A stretch of DNA of 64,000 nt, taken from NCBI GenBank assembly GCA_015501075.1, contig JADNYJ010000031.1, positions 186,001 through 250,000 on the forward strand, in the 5' to 3' direction. This document shows, piece by piece, positions 1 to 11,235 of this stretch. The translations under genes and the position numbers were made by a program. How positions within the stretch are numbered: the first letter of the stretch is position 1; every line of letters starts with the position of its first letter. Under the pieces are notes generated by a model. That model saw only the letters and a program-made list of their open reading frames with translations, ran no database searches and was not told the DNA's origin. The DNA is from Gymnopilus junonius (taxonomy: Eukaryota; Basidiomycota; Agaricomycetes; Agaricales; Galerinaceae).

Positions 1-705
1 ATTCCCAATATCGATGAGATAGTCATTGAGCTGGGTGCAGGGAGCGCATTACCTTCGCTTTTGTTGAGCACGCAACCTGATCCTCCGTCCGTCGTCGTCA
101 TTACCGATTATCCAGACAATGGAATCATGGGAAATTTGCGCAAGAACATCGAGAGAAATAATGCACTAGTCACTAAGGGGTGTATAGTGCAATGCGAAAG
201 TTACGATTGGGGAAAGGATCCTGTCAAATTACTGTCAGTTCCGAGCGAGTATTCTCTCAACTTTGCGGACTAAAACTTGTGAATATCAGGGAACTAACAA
301 ATTCGCCTCTGCCGGGATACGACGTCGTCATTCTTTCGGATCTACTGCACTTTTTCGACTCCCATGATGTCCTGATAGCCTCGGTTATAATGTTGCTCAC
401 TAAAAAGAAGGAAGCTAGGGTATATGTTGGGGTGAACCATGCAATCTCTCTCCCTTTGCATTTTGGAACTCAAACGTCTTATAATTAAGGCCGGAAAGTA
501 TACACACGCTGACGTGTGCAACAATTTTCTAGTAAAAAGCGAGTCCGTTGGAATACGGTTCGAAGAAATTTCTGATGAAGAAGGTGAAGGCAAATGGTTG
601 GGCACTCTTTCAGTGAGCAATCTTGACCACGAGGCTCTGGTATTACGCAAAAACAATTGTCGATACTGGGTCGGTCGTTGGTCAGATCTCGAGAATTTGC
701 CGTGA
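1..705 (+). CDS. EFM7: EFM7/NNT1-type protein methyltransferase, 5' end missing
   Basis: The 3' part of an S-adenosylmethionine-dependent methyltransferase of the nicotinamide N-methyltransferase-like group. Its yeast member Efm7 methylates the N-terminus and an N-terminal lysine of elongation factor 1A in the cytoplasm. Exons are <1..233, 290..431 and 490..705. Introns are 56 nt (GTCAGT..CAG, phase 2) and 58 nt (GTGAAC..AAG, phase 0). Visible motifs are VIELGAGSALPS (SAM-binding motif I), VITDYPD (acidic loop after strand 2), SYDWG, and YDVVILSDLLHF, followed after splicing by VYVGAGKYTHADV. Joining the exons restores one frame through to the TGA at 703-705. The start lies outside the window, so length cannot be compared. 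Another member of the same methyltransferase group (such as a FAM86 or METTL21 relative) is possible, but the motif order fits EFM7 best. Confidence 0.75.
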
Positions 706-1013
706 TTGCTACAAACAAGCAACTTTCCTGGTTCAAAAGTAACACGTGTTATTATTTCTCTATATATAAGTAAACAATGAAGATATCAGCTTGACCCAGT
801 AGTCGAAATTTTTAATCTATAAGACCAACGCGATACGCGTCGCAATGTCACTCGCACGTGACCTTTGTCACGGGCGCGCTTGTGTTGGCGGAATATTTGT
901 TGGAGCATGGTCCATCATCGCCGCTATAGTAATCCAACCTCCAAGCTCGACAACTTAATTTCATGCCACATTCGGTTTTCTTAGGCGCTATTTTTTCCTC
1001 ACACTCATAGACT
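706..1013. other. intergenic, EXO1 upstream region
   Basis: About 300 bases between the methyltransferase stop and the EXO1 start. It contains a TATA-like stretch (ctctatatataag near 760) and two short ACGCGT-like sites near 835 and 840. ACGCGT is the MluI cell-cycle box that drives DNA-replication genes in ascomycete yeasts. Its role here is only inferred. Confidence 0.35.
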
Positions 1014-4000
1014 ATGGGAATTTCTGGGCTACTACCAGCTCTTAAGTCGATACAGGTTACCAAACATCTTTCAGACTATTCTGGCAAAACAGTGGCCGTT
1101 GACGCGTACGTCTGGCTTCACAAGGGTGTATACTCATGTGCCACAGAGCTGGCTACTGGGAAGGCTACACACAAGTGAGTATTAGCTGAGGGGATACGGA
1201 TTATTCGCTCTTATGTCTGACTATATCCTTACAGATATGTAGACTACGCTATGCACCGTGTTCGTCTTCTGCGGCACCACAAGATCGAACCCTACATCGT
1301 ATTCGACGGTGGTCCTCTGCCAGCTAAGAAAGGCACCGAAACCGAACGGAAAAAGAAACGAGAGGAGAGCTTGGCAAAAGGAAAGGCATTGCTGGCGCAG
1401 GGCAAACACTCGCAAGCGAGAGACTGCTTCGTCAAATGCGTGGACGTCACACCTCAGATGGCATACCAATTAATTAAGGCATGTCAAATGATCTGTCGCT
1501 ATGATTTTTTTCTAACCGTGCCTGCTAGGCTCTGCGGGCAGAGTCCGTGTCCTACGTCGTCGCCCCCTACGAAGCCGATGCTCAGCTTGCATATCTAGAA
1601 CGGACTGGCATCGCAGATGCCATCCTAACGGAAGACTCTGACCTTCTTGTATTCGGGTGCCAAAATGTACTGTTCAAGCTCGACACCGTGGCGGGCACGG
1701 TCGTCTCCATCTCAAGGAAAGATTTCGGTTCCGTTGCAGCTTCTTCGTCTGACGCGAATGGGATTTCTCTCATCGGCTGGTCCGATGTCCAATTTCGGGC
1801 TATGACGATACTGAGTGGCTGCGACTATCTCCCTAGTATTCCTGGTGTTGGGCTCAAGACCGCCTGTGCTCTGTTGAAGAAATGGAAGACTCCAGAGCAA
1901 GTGATAAAGGCCATTGCTATGGAGGGCAAGAAGAGCGTCCCTTCTGGCTACCTGAAGCAATTCAGATTGGCAGAGAAGTGCTTTCAACACCAGCGCGTAT
2001 ATTGCCCGTCAGTGGAAAGGCTGGTCCATTTAACAGACGTGGGCTCAGAGTGGAATGAGGAATTTGATACATATGTTGGGAGGTATATGTTTTTTGCTCT
2101 GTTGCATCGAAAAATATTTTCTGAACTTTTCTTTTGCAGTAACATGGACGCGACGTTAGCGAAGCACATAGCGCTTGGGAACTACGATCCAGCAACCCAT
2201 TTACCAATGGATGATATCAACCCAGGATTCATGCCTCGCACTCTCAAACCTCTCCCCCTTGTCTCCAACAGCCCCAGTAAAGGTGCAAAGCTTAAAGGGA
2301 AAATGCGACAAAGTCTGCCGACTCCGAGCAAACCAACTGGTGGCATTTTTAATTTCTTTGGTATGTTCAAATCCAACTCTGTTAACCCGAGTTTTATCCT
2401 CATTTGTAATGAACAGGGCCGAATCCTATCATACCTCCTCGGGCAAAACCAAACCCAAATCCTCCTGTCGCTGCCAAGCATTCTCATGGAAAAGCTAGCG
2501 GAAAGCGCACTCTGGCCGAAGTCATGGATCAAGACTTGGAACGGAAAAAGAAGCATAGGACGAGTCCGCCAGCAGTCAATTCTACACAATCCAGGTTCTT
2601 TCATACCAACGCCGGCGCAAAGGCTAGCAGCGTTCAACGCAGGCACAGCGACGGCGTTATTGGAGTCGCTGGCCCGTCTCGTTTGTATTCTCTTAGTGCA
2701 GACAAGGAAAATGTACACAATATGGTGGGCGACACCGACGAGGAAATGGCAGAAACATCCGAACCCGAGCTTGATGGTTCTGACCTTTCACTGCGGGCGC
2801 AGTTTGGTAACGACCCAGATCGCGGAAAGGAATTGAATGAGGATGACTTTCCTGACGCCGTGCAACAAGATGACGGATACATCTCACCTTCACCATCATA
2901 TTCCAAGGATGTCCAGGACTTATCTTCGCCGCCTGGGTATTGTTCTAGGAGAACCGACCAAGAAATGCAACCGACAGGCATGATACCCAGCGACAACGAA
3001 CTTGACGATGATTCTTTTGGTGCAGATGCCATTTCGAGCCCTATTTCTATGAAAATTGCTCTTGGCCGACAATATTCATATCAGACATATCAAACACCGA
3101 GCAGCTGGACGGGCGTCCAGAATGGAAGAGATGGTGACAACGGCAAAGTCTTAGTACAAGCAACGCCCACGCCCACTAAGAAGAGTGGTTTATACCCAAA
3201 TATCGACGAGGTGCCTTCGCCTACTCTATACCGCGGTCCAGATTTGCGGACCTTCCTTGGAGACGATGGCGCTACCGAACTTGAAGATGTCGACCTTGGG
3301 CAACTCAGCAAGGGCAGAAGTGGGACCACTTCTGGTTTAACTTCACCTCCCAGCCCCTCACCCGAAACTCCAGACAGTCTCGAATACATCCGCCAACAGT
3401 TTGTGATGAAGACTGGCGTTGGTGTCGATGATTTTGATTTTGAAATCGACGACGAAGAAACAAGGCAAGCCCAGCAAATCAGTGAGAATGTCAAGGCTGT
3501 AATGGACGGATGGCGGCAGAAATTCGCCTGGCAACCAGCTCCGAAGACCGTTTCTAATAAAGAGCCATGCCCACCCCAACAATTGCAAAAGACGACTACT
3601 CCATCCCACCATGGCCTTATCTCGCCAAAAAAGACGAAGATCTTCACACCTGGTGCAAGGCCCACCCAAAGCTCTAATCTGAAGCGTAGCAATGCCATGC
3701 CTAATATAACTCCTGCAGGAAGGCAGTGGAAGGTGACGCCGTACATTCCCCCGAAGTCGGCTCCTTCCAAGCTTCCGAATACCAGTGGAACAGGATTGGA
3801 CGTGAAAAGCTTGAGCAGGCGGAGCTTGTTCCGAGATACGACGACTGTGGTGACCAGCACCGCTACCGGTACTACCACGAGCGTGCATGCTCAGAGGTCG
3901 AGGCAGCTGATTGACCTCACGCTGGACGACGACATCGACGATATAGTACCTACCTCAAGGCGTCCCAATTCTGCCAGAGTCTCTGTGCAACATGGGCAGG

Positions 4001-4035
4001 CGTCGGCTAGTATGAGGCTGGCTCAGTTTCGGTGA
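1014..4035 (+). CDS. EXO1: Exonuclease 1 (XPG/Rad2 family 5'-3' exonuclease)
   Basis: Nuclear 5'-to-3' exonuclease and flap endonuclease acting in mismatch repair, end resection and recombination. Exons are 1014..1174, 1235..1478, 1529..2082, 2140..2360 and 2417..4035, giving 932 aa. The start MGISGLLPALKSI is the canonical N-terminus, because Gly2 threads into the active site. Catalytic acids sit where the family has them: D30 (VAVDAYVW), D78 (IVFDGG), E150 and D152 (APYEADAQL), D171 and D173 (LTEDSDLLVFG). These are followed by the helix-two-turn-helix GCDYLPSIPGVG. The C-terminal half is Ser/Thr/Pro-rich and probably disordered. It holds a PIP-like GGIFNFFG near residue 390 and LIDLTLDDDIDD near 891, a classic SUMO-interacting motif. 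Intron 2 (1479..1528) must use a GC donor, since only that joins QLIK to ALRAESVSYV in frame. Intron 3 (57 nt) has no stop and keeps frame if retained. Confidence 0.95.
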
Positions 4036-4404
4036 GCTCTCATTTCTTCTCCGTCGAGCAATAGTTTTGATGGGTTCTCTGTTACGCGTCATCCAGTCAT
4101 TCTTGAATTTCTTGATCTTAAGTGTTTTTTTCTTGCTTTCGGTTTGCGGGCATCATGCCCAGCTGTAAAATCAATCATTGCTAGCCATGTTATCGTTATA
4201 GGCAATATATATCGGGATACCTACTTAATATAATAACGTTACATTAGCAAAAGCGATTGGTTGACTGTGCATGAAGGACACGAGTAGCAAAAATCAGAAT
4301 AGGTTTGCACCACCTAATTGGTTGAGTACGCGTGGGCGGGTCCTGTACAGCGCTAGCGCCAGCTTCTCAACAAGAATACGAGAGCATTTGGAACAAGAAC
4401 TTTG
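4036..4404. other. intergenic between convergent EXO1 and PIG-P
   Basis: 3' flanks of two converging genes. No open frame or repeat is supported. A TA-rich stretch around 4200-4235 could serve transcript ends. Confidence 0.4.
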
Positions 4405-5023
4405 TTAATGCACGATGTGTTGCTCTTGAGCACGCTTTAAAGTATCGCGATAAAGCACGCTATTGACCACTCCGATTGGAATGTCGTACAACTCTGGAAT
4501 GGCTCCGGGCTTCACGCTGGCAAAGTAAGGATTATGATTCGGGTCTTCTTCCGATGGCAAGGAAATCCGAGAATCTAGAGAGAAGTCAATAAGCGTTTTG
4601 CAACCCAACAAACCGAATTTCTAACCTGTGACTGCACTCATCTCATCAAAGCCAGGAGTACCCCGCAGGGCAATAGCAAAGTATATCACGTATGTCAAAA
4701 GGACCACAACAATCGACCAAGAGGGTATCAGGATTGCCCATTCACTGCCATATAGAAACAATGTCAGCCGCAAAAATAAAGAAAGCTGGGTTGACAGACC
4801 GATTAGGGTACCAAGTCACCCCACACCAGACTATCCATTCATCCGGTAGGATTGCCCATAAGATGTACAGCACGAATAACAGGTAGGTCGACGTCCACGC
4901 AACAAAGCCATAAAATTCAGGTGCGCGACTCCGACGTTCTTCTGGTTCGGGTGGCCAACGATAGGGGGCTGTGGGCGATCTTGGAGAGGTATCTAGGAGA
5001 ACTTCAGCAGCGGATTCTGCCAT
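4405..5023 (-). CDS. GPI19: PIG-P/Gpi19 subunit of GPI-GlcNAc transferase
   Basis: Small ER membrane subunit of the complex that transfers N-acetylglucosamine to phosphatidylinositol, the first step of GPI-anchor synthesis. Exons on the minus strand are 5023..4800, 4744..4626 and 4574..4405, giving 170 aa. The introns are 55 nt (GTCTGT..CAG) and 51 nt (GTTAGA..TAG). Segment 37-60 (EFYGFVAWTSTYLLFVLYIL) is the first membrane helix. It is followed by the family motif LPDEW and, across the first splice, WYPNREWAILIPSW, then a second helix at about 83-101. The C-terminal tail carries DPNHNPYFAS and DIPIGVVN, typical of PIG-P. I chose the ATG at 5023 because the longer frame upstream has no ATG. 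The ends and both splices agree with the usual two-helix size. Confidence 0.93.
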
Positions 5024-5229
5024 ACACGCATCTTCACACTGCAACGAGTGTCGTGGTTATTTGAGAGAAGGAGAGCCTTATGTAATGCAAATGAATAATA
5101 TCAGGGATTATGACGTTGTCTTGTTGAAAACTTGTTCATATACGTAGTCGACTCAGACACTCTCGCTATGTACTCTCATCATGTCATGCATAGGACCTGG
5201 ATCATCGTTGAAAGACGTTGTTGGCTCAT

Positions 5230-6868
5230 GTCCAGAAGTTTTGGAGACCTAGCATTCAAATAAAGCTAACCATACTGTCGTCGCCTTGCACGAAAAGTAT
5301 TGGGGATGATGAGGAAGCCAAGTGGCGCAAGTCACAAGTTGGAATCGGCGAGGTGATGGATGTGGACGACAGTGATATCACTGACGGCTGCTTTGTCCTC
5401 GACATGAATGTCAGCGGTATCCGGATTCAGAAAATTTGGGTACGTGCGGATTATATACGCATTTATGACGAACTCGAGAGATGGTTGGCCGAGGATCCTA
5501 TGGGGAGTGAAGCTCCCAGTTAGATCGTTACCGGACAGCCGGGAATAGGTAAATATTTTTCTATTGCCTGTTTCCCTCACTTACACAATATTCAGGGAAA
5601 ATCGGTTTGCATCTATTATGCGTTGCACCGGCGACTTGGCGAAAAGAAGCCTGTCATTTGGTACACTAACAGGACGTGTTATCTGTTCGTAAAAGAAGGG
5701 GTGTTTACGAAGCCTGCAGAATTTCCCTCATTTTCCTTTGAGAGAATAGTTTGGACATTAATGGACTCCGCCAGTATTGGAGAAGCTATTCCTCCGAACT
5801 TGATAGACCAGGGGACGCGACTTTTCATCATAGTAGCCACTCCCCCGAACAAGCAGCAATGGAAGGGTCTCCACAAGACGACCCCATTCACGATGTGCCT
5901 CATGAATCCATGGACGCGACAGGAAATGCTTTGGTTGTAAGTGCAATTCATTTTCCAGTTTACGCCACATTGATGATACAATATGTAAGTACCTCTTTAG
6001 GACGTCCATAACAAATCTCGACATTACCCATATCACTGCCGTCTACGATGCATTTGGGCCAACACCTCGTCTCTGGAAAGACTCGATCCACAGTGCCTAC
6101 ATGCCATAGTCCCTATCACTCCTAACATTGAATCGATGCTCAGAAACCACCTCGACACTGGGATCGGTCCGACATAATCCGTATTTACAGGCGATTTGAG
6201 AAGGTTGAAGCATCCCGCGCAAAGATGTCCTGCAGCTCACGAGCCGTGTCGACTTGAGCCGACCACAGTCATTGAATCTAGCGACGCTCCATTACTCATT
6301 GAAGATGGCGTATACTACTTGCCCAAGAAGGCAGATCAAATAACAATCGAATCGTTCATTGTATCCAGTGGCTACCTTTACCTCTTTTAATTCACCATAG
6401 GTAAAGCCAACCTGTCAAGGCTGAGCTCAAGGCATTTCTAGAGGCATGCCCAGGCATTCCACCGGCAAGCAATTGGCGGCTTGGCCTTATATTTCCATCC
6501 GACCGGACGGTGGTCTGTCCACAGCTGCCTGACGCATTTGAGGACATACACCTTTATTCAGCTCCCGTCGACGTGAAGTGATGTCCGTACGAATTCGAGA
6601 TAGACCAGAAGATTAGCGACGTGATATCTCCAAGAGTCTTCAAACTGAATGACGATAGTATAGTTTCCCATGAACAGGTTTCCCGCCATATCTTCTTCTG
6701 TCGCTAAATTCCTTTGCCCCTAATCGACAATGTAAGTCAGTATCTTGCCTAATCGTTTGCTTTTGCCTCCTTGTTTGTCAGTTCTTCAACTAATCATTCA
6801 AGTTGCCCAGGTCGCAAGTTACTGGAAAGTGCATGCCATACAATCTTCTATCTCTGTGCAGACATGTT
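5230..6868 (+). pseudogene. decayed crinkler/RHS-like P-loop NTPase gene
   Basis: Remnant of a family that is abundant in basidiomycetes: crinkler-type or retrotransposon-hot-spot-like proteins with a P-loop. Readable blocks in order are IWVRADYIRIYDELERWL, VTGQPGIGK (Walker A), SVCIYYALHRRLGEKKPVIW, FIIVATPP, MNPWTRQEM, YDAFGPTPRLW and the C-terminal VKAELKAFLEACPGIPP. The gene is broken several times. There is a TAG at 5521-5523 just before the Walker A block and an extra A in the run 5598-5601 that shifts frame right after a plausible intron. Further stops are a TAG at 6107-6109 and a TAA at 6388-6390, which replaces a likely Gln codon in LF*FT. A likely short last exon ends near 6868. The usual ubiquitin-like N-terminal region is absent. 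The family assignment is from memory of similar proteins, so moderate. Confidence 0.6.
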
Positions 6869-7377
6869 GAATCTGGCGGTAACTGAATCATCATCGGCCC
6901 GTTACTGCATGCATGTTCAAACCCTATTTGCTGAATGTGAAGTGAAGAGCGGAACATATACAATAATACAAAGGGTATACAATGATTTATGTATCACAAA
7001 ATATCACAATGCAATAAATAATACATGAAGATATGTCTGCAGCGAAAGATGAAACGAATGTGCCGGGTTCTATTCCTTCCGTGAATAGACGGAAGAAAGG
7101 AATAATATAAATAAAGTAAAGCAGTTCGTGTGAGCTCCGATACATGGACATAAACGCACCAGGAAGGAGGTACTTGAAATACTAGCGATGAACCTCCTTT
7201 ATGACGTCCCAAGGCTCCCGGATAAATATGGTCGACAGTACCAGCCTCAGGCCCTCAGTAAACCAGAAACATCGATAGCCGGCAGCCGAAACATTAAACT
7301 GGCCAATAGAGACTGAACTTGATGAAATATAGGAAGGTGGAAATGGGTGATGTACAATACCGAGTTGAGTCTTGACG
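6869..7377. other. intergenic
   Basis: AT-rich spacer at the 3' side of the EH-domain gene. No gene or repeat is supported. Confidence 0.4.
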
Positions 7378-10203
7378 TTATGGAGGTATGACAAAGGAAT
7401 CATCATAAGCCGGCGGCGGAACGCTATTATCCTCCTGCGCTGGCATCGCCCTGCTAACTCTAACGTCAATCTTGAGCCTATGATTCTCCCTTGTCAAACT
7501 CTCGATCTTCTGCTGCAGCTCCGAAATCTTTGTCTGGTTCGATGACTTGAGGTGCTCGAGCTTGCGTTTAATCTCTTCCAACTGGGCTTTGAGTTGTTCG
7601 TTTTCCCGAGTGAGGTTCTCTGTGCCTCTAGACGACGAGGACGAGGAGGATCGGCCGTTTAGGGTGGGATGAGACGATAGAAATACCGGAGGAGGCCTGG
7701 AAGACGAAGGTGAAGAGGGAGAGGAAGAATGACTCTGAGAATGTGATCGCGACTGCGACTGCACAGCGATCATCTCAAGCTCCTGCACACTCTGCTTCAA
7801 CCTCTTATTCTCCCTCTCAAGTTCATCCGCCCTCCCATGGAACTTGCTCGACAACAGCAATTGCTCCATCGACTTCTCCATATCCCTCAACCTCCCCTTG
7901 AGCTGATCGTTCTCCTTCGTCACATCCCTTATCAACACCCTTAACTCACGAGTATTTGCCGTAGACGAAGGTTCCGACATCGCTTTGCCCATATCCGTTA
8001 AACGCGACTTGAGCTCGGTGATTTCCTCGTTCTGGGTTGAGATGGTCCCTTTGAGGGATTCGACTTCGTTTTTGGCTTTGGTAGTGGCTTGTTGAGACTC
8101 GTGGAACGAATCCCTCAACTCGCGCTCATCCTGTGTGACGACTGCCAACATCCGCTCTAGATTCTCGATCTGCGAGTCCTTGCCTGCCATCTCAACCGTC
8201 AGCCTGTCAACCTGCTGGATATACTCGTCCTTGGACCCATTTAAATCAGTTGCCGACAAGACTTCCGACACCGTCCTTTCCATATCTCTTAATTGGGATT
8301 TCAGGGTGTCATTCTCATTCCGTAGGTTCTCGTTGGAATCTCGCAGCCTATTCTGCGCAGTAAGCTGACTGAGCAGAGAGTCAACTTGGGCCGAGAGCCT
8401 CGTCGTTTCCTTCTTGAACTCTTCTAATGCTTCTGTGTTTACTTTATCTGGTGGTCGAGGTTGGGGTGACGGCGTAGGATTCCGTGAGGGAGGAGAGAGA
8501 GAACTAGCAACCGAGTCATCAAATGGAGATTGGACCTCAAATTTCAACGAGTTCGGTGACGGAATGTTCATCATCGAGAATGTGGGAACAGATAGTGGTG
8601 TTCTTGAATGACTCCGTGGAGGTGTAGGAGAAACAGGCATGGACAATGGTGCGGTGTACTTGAGATTTGGAGAAGTAGAGGAAGACGGAATAGTAGGCGA
8701 AGTGAGTATAGGAGTAGTGCCGTTCGGAACTCTGATCGACGCTGTTCGGTCTCTCTTTGGAGGAGGCGGAGGCGGAGGCTTGCTTTTCGCCATGGCAGAC
8801 AAAGTGGGTGACGTCGGACTAGCCACTGAAGTTCGTCTGGAGATTGCAGGTCTAGGGCGCTGGACCAACGGCGATGGAAGAGAGCTAGGAATATTTGCTC
8901 CTGCTAGCCGTTGCCTTATAAGATGTAAAGCTATCGCAAAACCTTCAGGTCTTAGCCGGTTGTCGTTGTTGAGGTTAGCCAGGTCCCTGCAGAGAAAGAG
9001 GCAAGAGGCATGAGTCACAAAATCTAAACCAAGACAAAAGGACGCGCCATATTCGTTGCAAATCTTCAGCGGGTAACCCATATGACAGAAAAAACCGCCC
9101 GACGGGTTCGCCGTCAACGTATCCCTTCTGGTCCACGTCCAGTTCCGCGAAATGTTGATCTGCTTCCGCCTTTTCATGAGGCAGAATGGCCCATGGGTCT
9201 ATGGGTTGGCTGATGTCCAGCGTCGATTTGCTGCTGCTGGGTACAGGGGACAACTGTAGGCTGGAAGCAGAAGGACGTAATGAAGGCATCGACATGTTTG
9301 CCGCTCTGGATGATCGGCGAGAGGAGCTTGGCAGGTCACCAGGTTGGAGGTCGGGGAATTGATTGAGAAGTTGAGGGGGATTGTAGCGGGGACGGAGGAG
9401 ATGAGACAGGATTGGAGGGCTTGGATGAGGTACATCCCTAGTGAAAACTCTGGGAGGTCTAATGACCCTCTCTCTGTCTTGTCAATGAGCTTCCTAGATT
9501 CACATGTGCAAAAGTCAAATCAAGCTCAAATCTATATTAAGAATGCACAGTTGAAACACACTTGATTTTGTAGAGCTCTTCATAAGATAAGTTGGACGTC
9601 ATGAAAGAGTTCAACACTTTGCCGCCTAACAGAGGTCACAGACGCCGTTTAGCAAAGGAGCGATTCAAGAAAGAAACGCCCTGACGCACCCTCAAGCCGA
9701 CCATTAACAGGCCCAGCGTTGATGAAGACGCGTTTATAATGTCGCAGATCGTCTGGGCTGACTGGAGGAAACTGCTGCGGATGCGACGAGGAAGAAGCAT
9801 GCTTCCGCATAACATCCGTTATGCCCTCCAACGTTGGCAATGGACCATCTAGAAGCAAATAAGGCGTCAGTACATGAATTTCGAGTCACCAGAAAGATAA
9901 ATGGCACAATATAGCGCACAACACACCTTTCAATAGCAACCCATCATCCAACGCCTCCCCCATCTGCACCCACCCCATCAACCTAATTGCTACCGCAAGT
10001 TCATCAAGTGATAAATCTCCACTCCCATTCTTATCCGCAATACTCCAAATGTCCCGCAAAATAGTGAATGAGAGCCCACTGCGCTTGAAGATGTCGATTG
10101 CCGCTTCAGAGGAGAGTGTCCTAGCCTCATGGCACTCTGTCATAACTAATATCTGGGCCGCGAGCTGGTGCTCCTCATCTGTCGCTTTAAAGCCCGAGGT
10201 CAT
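7378..10203 (-). CDS. EH-domain endocytic adaptor, Eps15/Ede1-like
   Basis: Scaffold of early clathrin-mediated endocytosis. EH domains bind Asn-Pro-Phe peptides of other coat proteins at the plasma membrane. Exons (minus) are 10203..9927, 9848..9690, 9625..9562, 9493..9340, 9253..9048 and 8986..7378, giving 822 aa. EH1 (about 10-100) has a full EF-hand loop DKNGSGDLSLDE. EH2 (about 115-210) reads YKIKKLIDKTERGSLDLPEF across a splice. EH3 (about 235-325) holds ELDVDQKGYVDGE and IWDLANLNNDNRL. A Ser/Pro-rich linker and a long coiled coil (about 450-800) follow, ending PPPAYDDSF. No C-terminal ubiquitin-binding domain is visible, unlike yeast Ede1. Intron 5 (9047..8987) joins IW to DLANLN only with a GC donor. 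The intron between EH2 and EH3 (9339..9254) is the least certain. Confidence 0.85.
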
Positions 10204-11235
10204 CGAATCGTGAATTGCGAAAATAGTGTCTGTCGAGTCCGCTCTCCTGTGTCGCCGCTAACTATGGAAGAGATCGATGATCCTGGGAGGGACTTTTAGG
10301 AGAATTGGTTTATCGTGCAAAGTAATGCTGCGGTCTGAAGGGAAAGCCAACCCAAAAGGCCTCCAAGAAGAGTTTAATGACGGGGTCCAATATCCGGCGT
10401 GTAGTAAATAGAATGGGTATGGGTGGTATGTGATAGCAAGGTAGGTGGTACTTGTCTTAGGAAGTCCTAGCTGCAATATAAAAATATCCCTTTTTACCTC
10501 GGAAAACCCGACCTGAACCTGAACTGAAAAAAGCGCAGCTGACCAGACGGGTAAAGGCGCCGTGACGGCACTGACAGGGCTGTACACCCTTTCCTAGTCG
10601 CGTTGATTGAATCAAGGCTCTGCTGCTGGGAGTGACATCCACGGATTGGTATAATTGTCGACTCTCGGGTTCCAAAAAAAGTGGTTTGAAACTTGTAGGC
10701 CTAGAAGCGCTGAGCTTGTCGGATTGAATGAATATCTGGACACAGGCTGTAGCGAGACAAAGACGCTTCTACAATACGTGCTTTCAAAGGGGAGCGGGAG
10801 GGGCTGTACGCTGTGGGACGTCGTCTAACTTGATCCTAATTGCGCCTTGGCAAGCGCACTGCCCAACACCACTCGAAGCCGAAAACTCAAGCCGCTTTGT
10901 CAGAAGCCCCTATTTTTTGGAAAGCATGGCCACTGGCCAGGAGGAAAGTCCTTAAATTCATATAAAGGCGAAGAACAATGGGAAACATAATAATTTAGAA
11001 TAGTTATAGGCAGTACATCTGCTTTCTAGGTGGACGAGATAGATGTAGCACAAAGTAACCCTGGCATTTTGAAAGCCTGAGTGTCAATGAGTTTATGACC
11101 TTGTAAACATGAATTCTCTGGATTTACTGATGTATGTTAAAATTGGTGACTCGTGTTTATCCTTTCGATAACGAAAGAGACATACAAGAAATGCTCTGGA
11201 ACTTTCGAAGCATTAAATGACGATAGATCGATTGG
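10204..11235. other. intergenic, upstream of EH-domain gene
   Basis: About 1 kb with no supported gene. The first 200-300 bases should include the promoter of the minus-strand EH-domain gene. Confidence 0.4.
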
